Of a stretch of 64,000 bases of DNA, positions 19,632 through 28,864 are shown one piece after another. The DNA lies in the NCBI RefSeq assembly GCF_000374065.1, contig NZ_KB893246.1, forward strand, positions 124,001 to 188,000, read 5' to 3'. A model generated the notes under the pieces. That model searched no databases and was not told where the DNA came from. It worked only from the letters and a program-made list of their open reading frames with translations. This DNA is from Spirosoma luteum DSM 19990 (GTDB lineage: Bacteria > Bacteroidota > Bacteroidia > Cytophagales > Spirosomataceae). A program made the translations under genes and the position numbers. Positions within the stretch are counted from its first letter, which is position 1. Every line of letters begins with the position of its first letter.

Positions 19632-20474
19632 ATGACGGCTCCAGACTGCCCACTCGTATCGGTTATTATGCCCGTTTACAACGGTGAACGGTTTTTGAGG
19701 TATGCTATTGAGAGCGTACTGGAACAAAGCTACGAGCACCTGGAGTTGATTATCATCAACAATGGCTCAACGGATGATACGGCAACTATTCTGGAGGCAT
19801 ATGCTCAAAAAGATCGTCGAATCATGGTTCTCTTCCACCCCGAACCGCTCGGCCATGCGGGCGAGGCTGCTTCTAATATGGCTAGCCGACACGCGACGGG
19901 AAAATACATCGCCAAGCTCGATGCCGATGACGTAGCGGTACCGAACCGGATTGAAAAACAGGTTGCCTTTCTGGAAGCGAACCCAGCTATCTTCCTGGTT
20001 GGCAGCCATCTGGAATTGATCGATAGCCAGGGCCGTAGTGTTGGAATACGTCAGTATCCACTCAGTAGCGGAGCCATTTACAAGGAGTTTTACCTTAGGT
20101 TCCCCGTTGCCAACCCGGCTATTATGTATCGGAATGGTGTTGTTACCGGCGATTTTTACACCTTACGCCATAAATCGTTCACCGACGACTACTACAGCTT
20201 GTTTTTGCACATTCATAATGGCCTGCTGTTCGCTAACTTGCCCGAACCCCTTACCCGCTACCGGGTCCATGATAGCAATACGGTATTTACTGACCTACGC
20301 CGAAAATGGATGATTAACATGGAGGTGAAGCAGGCTTTTGTACGCGATTTTGGCTATCAGGCTCCCTGGAGTCATCGGGTTCGAATCAGGCTTATCACAG
20401 TTTTCATTAATACATTGCCGGAAAAACTGCTGGTTAAGTTCATGAATCAGGCCCGTCAATTTTTAAACGCTTAA
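19632..20474 (+). CDS. GT2 family glycosyltransferase
   Basis: A 280-residue GT-A enzyme that probably adds one sugar to a lipid-linked surface glycan. The N-terminal nucleotide-binding motif VSVIMPVYNGERFL (residues 9-22), INNGSTDDT, and the DxD-type metal site LDADD near residue 97 are intact. There are no membrane segments, so it is cytoplasmic or membrane-peripheral. It is the first gene of a three-gene plus-strand operon with the DUF268 protein (5-base gap) and the fucosyltransferase. Donor and acceptor cannot be told from sequence. Confidence 0.88.
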   Translation: MTAPDCPLVSVIMPVYNGERFLRYAIESVLEQSYEHLELIIINNGSTDDTATILEAYAQKDRRIMVLFHPEPLGHAGEAASNMASRHATGKYIAKLDADDVAVPNRIEKQVAFLEANPAIFLVGSHLELIDSQGRSVGIRQYPLSSGAIYKEFYLRFPVANPAIMYRNGVVTGDFYTLRHKSFTDDYYSLFLHIHNGLLFANLPEPLTRYRVHDSNTVFTDLRRKWMINMEVKQAFVRDFGYQAPWSHRVRIRLITVFINTLPEKLLVKFMNQARQFLNA

Positions 20475-20479
20475 GCAGC

Positions 20480-21247
20480 ATGATTTCCCGATTAATCCGA
20501 TTAGGATCGCAAGTAGTATGGAATGGTTTGAGGGCGGTTCCGCCGTACATTGATGGTTACCTGCAACTCAAAAAGCAACTGCAGCATCGTACCGATTTTC
20601 CGGTTCTCAGTTACTACCCGGCCTTGTTTGACCGGTATGATGAAAGCGGTCATCTGATAAAGCATTATTTTCAACAGGACTTATTTGTAGCGCAGCAAAT
20701 CTTCAGGAATAACCCCGTTCGTCACCTCGATATCGGCTCTCGAATTGATGGATTCGTCGCCCACGTGGCAACATTCAGGCCCATTGAAATCCTCGATATC
20801 CGTCCGCTGAACCGGCCCATTCCAAACGTGAGTTTCCGGCAGGCCGACCTGATGGCTTTACCTCCGGACCTTCACCACTATACCGATTCCATATCGGCCC
20901 TGCACGCCATTGAGCACTTTGGTCTGGGCCGTTATGGCGACCCAATTGATGTGGATGGCCACCTGAAGGCACTGGCCAATATCCGTCAGATTCTAAAGCC
21001 TGGCGGACGGTTTTACTTTTCTTCGCCCATTGGCCCCCAGGGTATCGTATACAATGCCCACCGGGTTTTCGATCTGTCTTACCTCATCCGGTTATTCGAG
21101 CAGGATTACCGTATCGATACGCTGTCGTACATTGATGATGATGAACGATTTTTCCACAACGCAGACTGGCATTCAGAAGCCGTGAAAACAAATTTCGGGT
21201 GTACCTACGGGTGTGGTATTTTTGAGATGACCAAACGATCCGACTAA
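20480..21247 (+). CDS. DUF268 / SAM-methyltransferase-like protein
   Basis: A 255-residue cytoplasmic protein matching DUF268: LDIGSRIDGFVAHVATF (residues 75-91), ILDIRPL, HAIEHFGLGRYGDPID and LKPGGRFYFSSPIG. LDIGSR and the Asp of DIRPL sit where class I methyltransferases bind S-adenosylmethionine, so a glycan methyltransferase role is plausible. It lies tightly between two glycosyltransferases, which supports action on the same glycan. Catalysis is not demonstrated for the family as far as I know. Confidence 0.8.
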   Translation: MISRLIRLGSQVVWNGLRAVPPYIDGYLQLKKQLQHRTDFPVLSYYPALFDRYDESGHLIKHYFQQDLFVAQQIFRNNPVRHLDIGSRIDGFVAHVATFRPIEILDIRPLNRPIPNVSFRQADLMALPPDLHHYTDSISALHAIEHFGLGRYGDPIDVDGHLKALANIRQILKPGGRFYFSSPIGPQGIVYNAHRVFDLSYLIRLFEQDYRIDTLSYIDDDERFFHNADWHSEAVKTNFGCTYGCGIFEMTKRSD

Positions 21248-21275
21248 CCCACTCTAACCTTTCTCATTCCATTCC

Positions 21276-22145
21276 ATGGTCATCTCCGTCCTGTCAGGAG
21301 GGTTGGGTAACCAGCTTTTCCAGTATGCCTTTGGCCTTAAATTAGCCGCTCAATTGCAGACGGAACTCCGGCTGGAACGACACCTGCTGGAAAGTAAAGC
21401 GATAGCCCGTTTGCGACAGTACACCCCGCGTACGTACGAACTTGACACCTTTGGGGTTGAAGCACCGGCGGCTTCCCTGATGGATACCGTTAGTTGTCTA
21501 AGCCGGGTAGCGTTATCTGACAAAACGGCTTTGTTACTCCGCGAGTCTACCCTGACACCGAACGCCATTAATAACCTAAACAATCGGGTTCGGGATGTGG
21601 TTTGCCTGGGTTACTGGCAGTCCGAGGAGTATTTCAGACCGGCAACAGAACAGCTCAGAAAGCACCTTGTGTTTCGGAAAAATCCAGCTCAGAGCCGGTC
21701 AATGGCCGATACTATCCTGTCTTGTCAAAATGCGGCTTTTGTTCATATTCGCCGGGGCGATTATGTAACCAATACCCACGCGAACCAGCATCATGGGCTT
21801 TGCGATGTGTCGTACTATCGTCGTGCGTGCGAGTACGTGAAGGAATGCATACCTGACGTCCAATTCTTCGTCTTTTCGGATGACCCAGACTGGGCCAAAC
21901 GGGAGTTGGGAATTCATCTTCAGCCCGCCCGGTTTATCGACCACAACCGCGGAGCTGATAGCTGGCAGGATATGTACTTGATGAGTTTATGCCGCCACGC
22001 CATCGTAGCCAATAGTTCATTCAGCTGGTGGGGAGCCTGGCTCAACCCGGTGGCAGAGCGACTGGTTGTGGCGCCGGGCCAGTGGTTCGTGAATCAACCG
22101 GTTCTCAGCCAGCAGATCATCCCACCGCACTGGCATTGCCTGTAG
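21276..22145 (+). CDS. Alpha-1,2-fucosyltransferase, GT11 family
   Basis: A 289-residue GT11 enzyme that transfers fucose from GDP-fucose to a galactose-type acceptor in a surface glycan. The signatures are SGGLGNQLFQYAFG (residues 7-20), the HIRRGDY motif at 157-163 that binds the GDP moiety, and SNSSFSWWGAWLN near the C-terminus. The length is typical. It is last in the operon with the GT2 and DUF268 genes. The GDP-mannose needed to make GDP-fucose could come from the enzyme encoded at 6574-7671 (inference). Other GT11 specificities (alpha-1,3 acceptors) cannot be excluded. Confidence 0.9.
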   Translation: MVISVLSGGLGNQLFQYAFGLKLAAQLQTELRLERHLLESKAIARLRQYTPRTYELDTFGVEAPAASLMDTVSCLSRVALSDKTALLLRESTLTPNAINNLNNRVRDVVCLGYWQSEEYFRPATEQLRKHLVFRKNPAQSRSMADTILSCQNAAFVHIRRGDYVTNTHANQHHGLCDVSYYRRACEYVKECIPDVQFFVFSDDPDWAKRELGIHLQPARFIDHNRGADSWQDMYLMSLCRHAIVANSSFSWWGAWLNPVAERLVVAPGQWFVNQPVLSQQIIPPHWHCL

Positions 22146-22186
22146 CTAACGTGTCTGGGGATTTTTGCCCCCTCCGGATATGTAGT

Positions 22187-22552
22187 TTACGCTTTTTTGG
22201 TGCCCTGAAAAACGCGGTGATTTTTGATGGCGTTTTGCCGGATAATCTGCGTCAGGATAACGTCGTGCTGTAGTATCCGACGGTAGAGTATGGCAATCAA
22301 CATCAGGAAACCGGTAAAAAGCAAGTAGAATAATAAATCGACACCGCGCCCCACACCCAGGCGGTTGGCAATGTAATAGGGAAGCTCGGGTACGGCAACA
22401 AACAGAATGCCGGTTAATACAATGGCCACAAAGAACAGCCGATACAACAATCGATTTCTGAAAAGACGCAGAGAAGCAACCGCAATGATCAGCAGCAGGA
22501 CTGATAGCAGTAGCTGAATGGGGGTAAAACTAAAGTGAAAATCAGCGTTCAT
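22187..22552 (-). CDS. DUF2304 family membrane protein
   Basis: A 121-residue protein with three hydrophobic segments and a charged C-terminal helix (YRRILQHDVILTQII), matching DUF2304. Members are usually encoded beside dolichol-phosphate-mannose-synthase-like GT2 enzymes, as here: its start overlaps the stop of that gene by one base. A role in anchoring or channelling the polyprenyl-phosphate sugar is inference. Confidence 0.82.
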   Translation of the reverse strand: MNADFHFSFTPIQLLLSVLLLIIAVASLRLFRNRLLYRLFFVAIVLTGILFVAVPELPYYIANRLGVGRGVDLLFYLLFTGFLMLIAILYRRILQHDVILTQIIRQNAIKNHRVFQGTKKA

Positions 22553-23232
22553 CAGCGAAAGTATTTATTGATAAAGACGTCTATCAGAATATCAACAGCC
22601 CCCTGCCAGCGTTGTCCTTTTACCTGGGAGTAATCCGTGTAAATAATGTGCGTGGGCATCTCTACGTACTTCAGACCCAGTCGCCGGATCTGCATCAAAA
22701 TCTCACTGGCGTGTGCCATTCGGTTCTCCTTGAGCTGAATGGCATTCAGTGCCCGGCGATTCATAACCCGGAACCCATTATGGGCATCAGACAACCATAA
22801 CCCCGTTAACAGGCCATTGATAACGCGGGCCACCCGCAGCAACAAACGGCGCAGCCGCGGAATAGCCATCAAGTCCTCCCGACGCAGAAAACGGGAGCCT
22901 AGCACCACATCGAGTTTTTGGGTACGCAGCGTTTCAATGAACCGATCAATATCAGCCGGGTTATGCTGCCCATCGGCATCGAAATGAACGACAATATCAG
23001 CCCCCTGCTGCCGGGCAAAATCCATTCCCGTTTGCAAGGCCGCTCCCTGCCCCAGATTAATGTCGTGACGCAGATAACAGACCGGCAGGTCGCGTACGGC
23101 ATTGGCGGTTTCATCCGTCGAAGCATCATCTACCAGCACGACATGGTACTGATTCCCGAGCGAATTAATCGTTTGCCGAATCACTTTACCTTCATTATAC
23201 GAAGGGATAACGATGTATACCTGCTCAATCAT
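22552..23232 (-). CDS. GT2 polyprenyl-phosphate sugar synthase-like enzyme
   Basis: A 226-residue GT2 enzyme of the DPM1/polyprenyl-phosphate glycosyltransferase type: YIVIPSYNEGKVI, LVDDASTDETA, the DxD site HFDADGQHNP, and SDAHNGFRVMNRRAL. It likely loads a sugar on undecaprenyl phosphate as donor for a periplasmic transferase. It overlaps the upstream 701-residue membrane protein by 8 bases and the downstream DUF2304 gene by one base, so the three form a tight operon. The membrane protein could be the periplasmic acceptor transferase (inference). Confidence 0.88.
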   Translation of the reverse strand: MIEQVYIVIPSYNEGKVIRQTINSLGNQYHVVLVDDASTDETANAVRDLPVCYLRHDINLGQGAALQTGMDFARQQGADIVVHFDADGQHNPADIDRFIETLRTQKLDVVLGSRFLRREDLMAIPRLRRLLLRVARVINGLLTGLWLSDAHNGFRVMNRRALNAIQLKENRMAHASEILMQIRRLGLKYVEMPTHIIYTDYSQVKGQRWQGAVDILIDVFINKYFR

Positions 23233-25330
23233 TGCTACGGTAGATTTGAATATTACCTAACACAGCCACCTGTTTCATGCACCGAATCTCAACGGGTTGG
23301 GGTACCCGATCAAAGATAAAATAGCGAACATTGAGTGTTCGTAGCTTAGGAGAGCAGGGGTCAAGTCCCACCTGATACCCATCTTCATAACCGTTCTGGA
23401 TGATGACCGAGTCCGGATGAGCAGGGTCGACGTAAGAACCGTAAACCGTATGGGCATACCGATTGTAAGCCGAGTCTCGCTTAGCCGTTGGGTCCAGCAC
23501 GCGCATCGACTTGAAATCTGGCTGATTTTTCACCCCACTCAACTGGTTTACGCCTGTGGCCGTTACCAGATAAGTTATGTACTGACTCCCCAATACCACC
23601 CACCTGGCTTTGGGTTCCTGGAGGTGAATTTCCCGGACCTTCCGGTAAAGCGCATTCTCGGTTATGGGTGCTGTTCCCTTGGCAACCGGGTTGATTTTCA
23701 GGTTAGGCAGGGTAAAGAGTACCAGTGCCCCGGCAATGAAGAGTTCCTTCCGGTGAAAGGTAGTAACGGGTAGCATCAGGTAGTTCAGGCCCGCGAAGAA
23801 CAGCGTTGGCAACACCAGTTGATGGACCTTGAAGAACCCCTCTGAGGTGGAGATATTCAGCCAGGCCGCAAAGACCATAAATGCCAGCACGGCTATCGTC
23901 AATAAAGTCGCCGTTGTCCCGGAAAGCGATAGTTTTTTCTGCTTGCCAGCGTAGTCCAGATACAGTACAGCAAGAAATACATTGGCGATACCAAAGGGCA
24001 CCTGCGCCCGCCGGGTCGGACTGAGGTCGAACAGGGTGATTTTGGCAAGAAATTCAGGAAAACCAACTTCAATGTAAATCAGAACGAACACAACGAATCC
24101 TAACAAAATCGTCAACAGCGGATCGAACTGTTTATGCCGCAGGTAGTAAATACCCAACCCTACCGCCACCACTGGCGTAAACGTGATAAAGTGTGATAAC
24201 TCGCAGACATTCAGCCAGACTTTCGGGAAACTATCGTTGTTGATGAGCCAGCCAGCGTAGTATTCAGAAAACCAGTTGGCAATAAAGCCGGTCCCCCCCG
24301 TTTCGCTGCGTTTGCCCGGATAAACGGTATTACTCATCACATCGATGGTGGGTTTGGCATCCAGGTAGAACTGGTAAAACAGAATACCCATAACAACGAA
24401 GGCAATAGCGAATGTGGCCAGTTTGAGCCATACCTTATCCAGCAGATACTCTTTTTTTGCATTTCTCCAGACGAACCCAATGAGCAGCATAATCATCAGA
24501 TAGCCGAGCATGACCTGGTAAGGAGGGTATAGGATAAGGGCAAACATGACGAAAGACCACATAAACAGCGGTCCCGCAATGAGCAGGGTTCGGACGTTAC
24601 GGGCGTAGAACAGATAGACCGACGAAATCAAGAGTAAACTGGCCGCGAACTGTGTAGTGAGCACAAAATAAGACCACCAGGCAAACCCAGGCGAAAAAAT
24701 CAGCCAGAATGCCCCCATCACCGACAACCAGAAATTGTTTCGGGTGAACAGCAAAAAGACCAGCGTGCTGGCAATCAGATTGAAGAAAATAACAAAGTTC
24801 CAATGCCACGAAAACCCGTGGTCGAAGTCGAATAGAAAAAACCCCCAGTGACTGGGTCTGAAGAAAGAGACAAAATGCTTGATGGGGTAATAGCCCACCA
24901 GGGCCACTTTCTCCCCCCCGATAGCTGCGTTTTCGAGCGGAAACCCCTGATGGGCCTGCGACATCATAAAAGGCGTTACAACGCCCCATTCATCAATTCG
25001 TATCGACTTAGGTGTACCCGATATAACCCCCCGTTTTATATCCGAACCATCGGGAATAACCGTATTCCACATGCCAATGGATGAATAGTTTATTTTCGCC
25101 AGCGTCAGCAGAATAAAAAGCCCCACGCAAATCCCGATAAACCACTTCACCCGCTTGTCAAACCGTATTAACTCAAAAGGTCGTTCGGCTTCGGGTAAAT
25201 CGTCTGGCCTGGGTGGCACAACCGGCTGCGAACGAACCGCGGCAGCTTGAGGTTTTGGGGGTATTTGGGCCGAACGACTGGTTGAAGGTGCTGCCGCTGT
25301 AACGGGCAAACCTTTCTTTTTCTTTGACAT
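23225..25330 (-). CDS. Large polytopic membrane protein, possible GT-C-type transferase
   Basis: This is a 701-residue protein I cannot assign to a named family. A Pro/Ala-rich cytoplasmic N-terminus of about 60 residues is followed by a dozen or so hydrophobic segments spread to about residue 540, then a soluble domain of 140 residues (PVAKGTAPITENALYRKVREIH, PKARWVVLGSQYITYLVT). That layout, with the acidic loop after the first membrane helix, recalls GT-C transferases or YfhO-like proteins. It is the first gene of the operon with the polyprenyl-phosphate GT2 and DUF2304 protein, which fits a transferase using their product. No catalytic residue could be fixed. Confidence 0.7.
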   Translation of the reverse strand: MSKKKKGLPVTAAAPSTSRSAQIPPKPQAAAVRSQPVVPPRPDDLPEAERPFELIRFDKRVKWFIGICVGLFILLTLAKINYSSIGMWNTVIPDGSDIKRGVISGTPKSIRIDEWGVVTPFMMSQAHQGFPLENAAIGGEKVALVGYYPIKHFVSFFRPSHWGFFLFDFDHGFSWHWNFVIFFNLIASTLVFLLFTRNNFWLSVMGAFWLIFSPGFAWWSYFVLTTQFAASLLLISSVYLFYARNVRTLLIAGPLFMWSFVMFALILYPPYQVMLGYLMIMLLIGFVWRNAKKEYLLDKVWLKLATFAIAFVVMGILFYQFYLDAKPTIDVMSNTVYPGKRSETGGTGFIANWFSEYYAGWLINNDSFPKVWLNVCELSHFITFTPVVAVGLGIYYLRHKQFDPLLTILLGFVVFVLIYIEVGFPEFLAKITLFDLSPTRRAQVPFGIANVFLAVLYLDYAGKQKKLSLSGTTATLLTIAVLAFMVFAAWLNISTSEGFFKVHQLVLPTLFFAGLNYLMLPVTTFHRKELFIAGALVLFTLPNLKINPVAKGTAPITENALYRKVREIHLQEPKARWVVLGSQYITYLVTATGVNQLSGVKNQPDFKSMRVLDPTAKRDSAYNRYAHTVYGSYVDPAHPDSVIIQNGYEDGYQVGLDPCSPKLRTLNVRYFIFDRVPQPVEIRCMKQVAVLGNIQIYRSND

Positions 25331-25389
25331 GAGGGGGCTACGGACGAATTATTGTATGGGCTATGTTGTACAAAAAAGGTACGCGAAAT

Positions 25390-25397
25390 CAAATCTA
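25390..25397 (-). promoter_or_regulatory. Bacteroidota -7 element TAGATTTG before the membrane-protein operon
   Basis: Exact TAnnTTTG match on the minus strand, 59 bases before the ATG at 25330. The -33 region is not clear. Confidence 0.4.
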
Positions 25398-25461
25398 CTA
25401 ATACCATGCCAGTTCTGCCAGTGGCGAATAATCTGTTTGTAAAAATACCTAATTTGCCCGT

Positions 25462-26487
25462 ATGAATAAACGATTGGTTCAGCAGGGGTTGCCCGTTGTA
25501 CTTTCCATTGCTTTGCTTTGGTATGTGCTGAAGGACGTTCCACTGGCTGAGATAGGGGAGCAGTTTCGACAAGCTGACGTTGGCTGGCTGGCGGTATCGG
25601 GGTTGGTAACGGGCCTGTATCAACTGGTACGGGCAGCCCGCTGGCAACTTACCCTGCAGGCACTCGGTTATCAGCCTTCTTTATTCAGAACTACCACTGC
25701 GCTGCTGGCCGGTACCATGGCCAGTATGCTGGTTCCGGGGGCGGGAGAACTGACTCGCTGCGGTACCCTACAGCGAACCGATGGTGTACCGATGGCACAG
25801 GGCATTGGCTCGGTTGTGGCCGAACGGGTGGTCGATCTGATTATGTTGCTGGTCATCATTGCCCTGACGGTGCTGCTTGAATTCAGGCGCGTAGGGCAAT
25901 ATATGATGGATCTGCTGATGCCCGTTGCAAGACGGCTTATACCCGGCAAGCCATCGACTACACTGCTCGTTATCGTGTCAATCAGCTTAGTGGCCCTGTT
26001 CATTGGCCTGTATCATGTTTTGCGAAGTGAGGCTTTCTGGAAGAACCGGCTCGTTGTCCGGGTAGTTACGATTATCCGGGAAGTGAAACGGGGTTTTTTG
26101 AGCATTCAGCAGCTCAAACAGCCGGGACTGTTTGTCTTTCTGACTGTCGTGAATTATGGCCTGGCTTTTCTAATGACGTACAGCTTGTTTTTCGCGTCAT
26201 CCCAAACAACGGCGCTCCCACCCCAGGCTGCCCTGACCATTCTGACCGTTAGCTCAGTAGGGGGAATAGCCGTACCGACCCAGGGTGGCATTGGTACGTA
26301 CCATTTTCTGGTTAGCCGGGCATTGGTCTTATACGGAATGACCCTTACCGAAGGGGTTGTGGTAGCCACCTTTCTGCACGCGGTTCAAACCGGCTTCTCC
26401 CTGCTTTTCAGTAGCCTGAGTTTCCTGATTGTGCCATTGCTAATTGCCAGTCGCCGAAAAAAACAGCCAGCCCGTTTGATCAAGTAA
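25462..26487 (+). CDS. Flippase-like / LPG-synthase transmembrane domain protein
   Basis: A 341-residue inner-membrane protein of the UPF0104/LPG_synthase_TM family with about eight hydrophobic segments. Family phrases are LYQLVRAARWQLTLQALGY, LVPGAGELTRCGTLQRTDGV and VVAERVVDLIMLLVIIALTV, and near the end PTQGGIGTYHFLVSRAL. Relatives (AglD, MprF N-domain) move or modify lipid-linked molecules. It is divergent from the adjacent glycan operon. It lacks the soluble lysyltransferase domain of full MprF proteins. Confidence 0.85.
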   Translation: MNKRLVQQGLPVVLSIALLWYVLKDVPLAEIGEQFRQADVGWLAVSGLVTGLYQLVRAARWQLTLQALGYQPSLFRTTTALLAGTMASMLVPGAGELTRCGTLQRTDGVPMAQGIGSVVAERVVDLIMLLVIIALTVLLEFRRVGQYMMDLLMPVARRLIPGKPSTTLLVIVSISLVALFIGLYHVLRSEAFWKNRLVVRVVTIIREVKRGFLSIQQLKQPGLFVFLTVVNYGLAFLMTYSLFFASSQTTALPPQAALTILTVSSVGGIAVPTQGGIGTYHFLVSRALVLYGMTLTEGVVVATFLHAVQTGFSLLFSSLSFLIVPLLIASRRKKQPARLIK

Positions 26488-26575
26488 TCGGTCTATGGCT
26501 GCCACCTACTCCCAGCTGACAGGGCAGGCTCCTCATAACCTCATTCATGGCTCCTTCCCGTCAGCCCCGTCCGTA

Positions 26576-27007
26576 TCAGGGAACGTCGTACTCGATGGTT
26601 GCCAGGTCGAAGGACTTGGCAAACAGGTCGACCAGTCGATTCAGAACCATAAACCCAGCTTTGGTATCGTTTTCATATACGAAGGGTGCCTCCGATGCGG
26701 CATCACCAGCAGACACCCGACCCGCTGCCGTGAAATGCACCGTGCCGTCGGTTACGGTAACCAGCACCCGAATCTGCACGTTGTTCAGTTCTTCCCGACG
26801 TTCGGTCGTTAAGGTGTACCGGGCTTCATCGGCCTCTTCGATAACGTAATCCTGCGTTTCCAGAAAACCTTGTACGGCCTGATAAAGGCTCGAATCGGCC
26901 GTAGCCGTTTGCAGGTCAATGCCGGTAGCCCCCTCCGGAATCGACTGAGTATAACCCGGCAAGCTTTGGCCTACTATCAATAGCAGGATGAACAGTACTA
27001 ATTTCAT
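26576..27007 (-). CDS. Small secreted protein of unknown function
   Basis: A 143-residue exported protein: signal peptide MKLVLFILLLIVGQSLPGYTQS cleaved before IPEGA. The mature domain mixes helix and strand (VQGFLETQDYVIEE, NVQIRVLVTVTDGTVHFTAAG), resembling small alpha/beta lipoprotein-like folds, but I recognise no family. It has no Cys for lipid attachment. It lies between the convergent flippase-like gene and the amidohydrolase gene. No function is proposed. Confidence 0.65.
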   Translation of the reverse strand: MKLVLFILLLIVGQSLPGYTQSIPEGATGIDLQTATADSSLYQAVQGFLETQDYVIEEADEARYTLTTERREELNNVQIRVLVTVTDGTVHFTAAGRVSAGDAASEAPFVYENDTKAGFMVLNRLVDLFAKSFDLATIEYDVP

Positions 27008-27073
27008 GGTGTAAAGGTAAGACGATCAACCCAAACCGATGACCCGCTGGCGAGTGAACGCGTAGGGCTGCGG

Positions 27074-28705
27074 TCAGTTTTTACGCCCACCCGACACTTT
27101 ACCCGCTTTGGCCGGTACGCCCGGCTGGGTTATCTCAAAGTTTTCTTTCTGCTTGGCGTCGGCCACCAGCTGGCGAACGTCGGCCAGCAGTTTTTTGGCA
27201 TCATACACAATACCGTCTTTCACCGTATAGGTGACGCCACCTACCCGTTCTACTTCATTTTTGTCATTCAGATGGATGGCACCGGTACCATACAGCACTT
27301 TCAGGTTGGCCAGCGGGTTTTGATCGACAATCACAAAATCGGCCAGTTTCCCTACTTCGACGGACCCAATCTGGTCGGCCATACCGAGAGCTTCGGCCGC
27401 TTTCAGGGTGGCGGCCCGGATTACTTCCAGCGGGTGGAAACCGGCTTCGCGCAACAGTTCGAGTTCGCGGATGTAAGCAAACCCGTAAAGCTGGTAGATG
27501 AAGCCCGAATCGGACCCCGCCGTTACGCGCCCACCCCGGTTTTTGTATTCGTTGATAAAAGCCATCCATAGCTGGTAATTCTTTTTCCAGGCCACTTCCT
27601 GTTCTGTACCCCAGTTATGCCAGTACGACCCGTGCGAAATCCGGCTGGGGCCGTAAAAACGCCACAGACTGGGCATCGTATAATCGTCGTGCCACTCGGC
27701 GCGCCGGGCCAGCATCAGTTCGCGGTTGGCTTCGTAGATGTTGAAGGTGGGGTCGAGGGTAAAATCCAGGGCGATGAGTTCGTCCATTACCTTGTTCCAG
27801 CGTTCGGTACCGGGTTTGGCGGCTTGTTGCCAGAGGTTACCAGCTTCCTCAAACCGGTTTTGTTCGTTGCTGTAGTTATAGTTGGCGGGGTAGTTCTGCA
27901 CCGTCTTATCGTCGAAGAGGGCTTCGGGCAGGCCGTACCAGTGTTCGAGTGAGGTCAGGCCTGCTTTAGCGGTGGCCAGGGCATTCATCCGGGCTACTTC
28001 CAGCTGGGCGTGGTGGCAGGCCGACCGCAGGCCCAGCTTCTTGTTTTCTTCCAGGGCGGCCCGAAAGATGTTCGGCTCGGCACCGAAGAATTTTATCCCA
28101 TCGGCCCCGCGTTTAGCATTCAGCTGGACCCAGGCCCGCGCCTGTTCGGGCGTACTGATGGGTTCTTTGGCGCCCTGCCCAAATACGGTATAAGCCAGAA
28201 TGCGGGGAGCCGTAATCTCGTTCTTATTGCTTTTTGCCCGGTGCTCCAGTACCCAGTCGAGGCCGTTGCCGCAGCTAGGGTCGCGGATGGTGGTGATACC
28301 GTGTCCCATCCAGAGTTTAAACACGTATTCGGCGTTGGCACCCTGCGCATGCCCGCCAATGTGGCCGTGCATGTCAATAAAGCCCGGCATCAGGTACATA
28401 CCCTCGCAGTTCAGCTCTTTATCACCCGGCCCCGCCTGCGGGCGGCTCTTCGGGTCGATGGGTGTACCCGGAAACCCCACCTGCCTGATCTGCGAGATTT
28501 TGTTTTTCTCCACCACAATATCGACCGGACCAATGGGCGGTGCGCCGGTGCTATTCACCAGCGTAACGCCCCGGATAATGAGTTTTCCAAACGGCCCTTC
28601 TCCTTCCTGCCGCGCGGGCGCTTTTTCCACCTGCGCCAAAAGGGAATGAATACTAAAGAGGGAGCAACAAAGAATAAGAAGGAATGACGGGTAAACTGTC
28701 TTCAT
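27074..28705 (-). CDS. Secreted amidohydrolase, imidazolonepropionase-like
   Basis: A 543-residue periplasmic metal-dependent hydrolase of the amidohydrolase superfamily. The signal peptide ends SLLAQ. A beta-sandwich start (LIIRGVTLVNSTG) leads to MPGFIDMHGHIGGH, whose HxH binds metal. CHHAQLEVAR and LTSLEHWYG supply further His ligands, and TAGSDSG supplies the catalytic Asp. The C-terminal return strands include VGKLADFVIVDQNPLANL. These mark the imidazolonepropionase/prolidase-like branch; cyclic amide or dipeptide substrates are possible. It appears monocistronic. Confidence 0.87.
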   Translation of the reverse strand: MKTVYPSFLLILCCSLFSIHSLLAQVEKAPARQEGEGPFGKLIIRGVTLVNSTGAPPIGPVDIVVEKNKISQIRQVGFPGTPIDPKSRPQAGPGDKELNCEGMYLMPGFIDMHGHIGGHAQGANAEYVFKLWMGHGITTIRDPSCGNGLDWVLEHRAKSNKNEITAPRILAYTVFGQGAKEPISTPEQARAWVQLNAKRGADGIKFFGAEPNIFRAALEENKKLGLRSACHHAQLEVARMNALATAKAGLTSLEHWYGLPEALFDDKTVQNYPANYNYSNEQNRFEEAGNLWQQAAKPGTERWNKVMDELIALDFTLDPTFNIYEANRELMLARRAEWHDDYTMPSLWRFYGPSRISHGSYWHNWGTEQEVAWKKNYQLWMAFINEYKNRGGRVTAGSDSGFIYQLYGFAYIRELELLREAGFHPLEVIRAATLKAAEALGMADQIGSVEVGKLADFVIVDQNPLANLKVLYGTGAIHLNDKNEVERVGGVTYTVKDGIVYDAKKLLADVRQLVADAKQKENFEITQPGVPAKAGKVSGGRKN

Positions 28706-28864
28706 AAGTCAGGCGTTTCGATTTTGATAAAGAGTTGTAAGATAAGCGAAACAGTTGGACTTTTGTGATGCCCCTAGCCTGGATTTTAGTCTGGGTGACC
28801 GGCAGGCAAACTAGCTATCGATTCTTGACCAAACGGCTACCGGGCCTAAAGTCCAGCCTACTTT

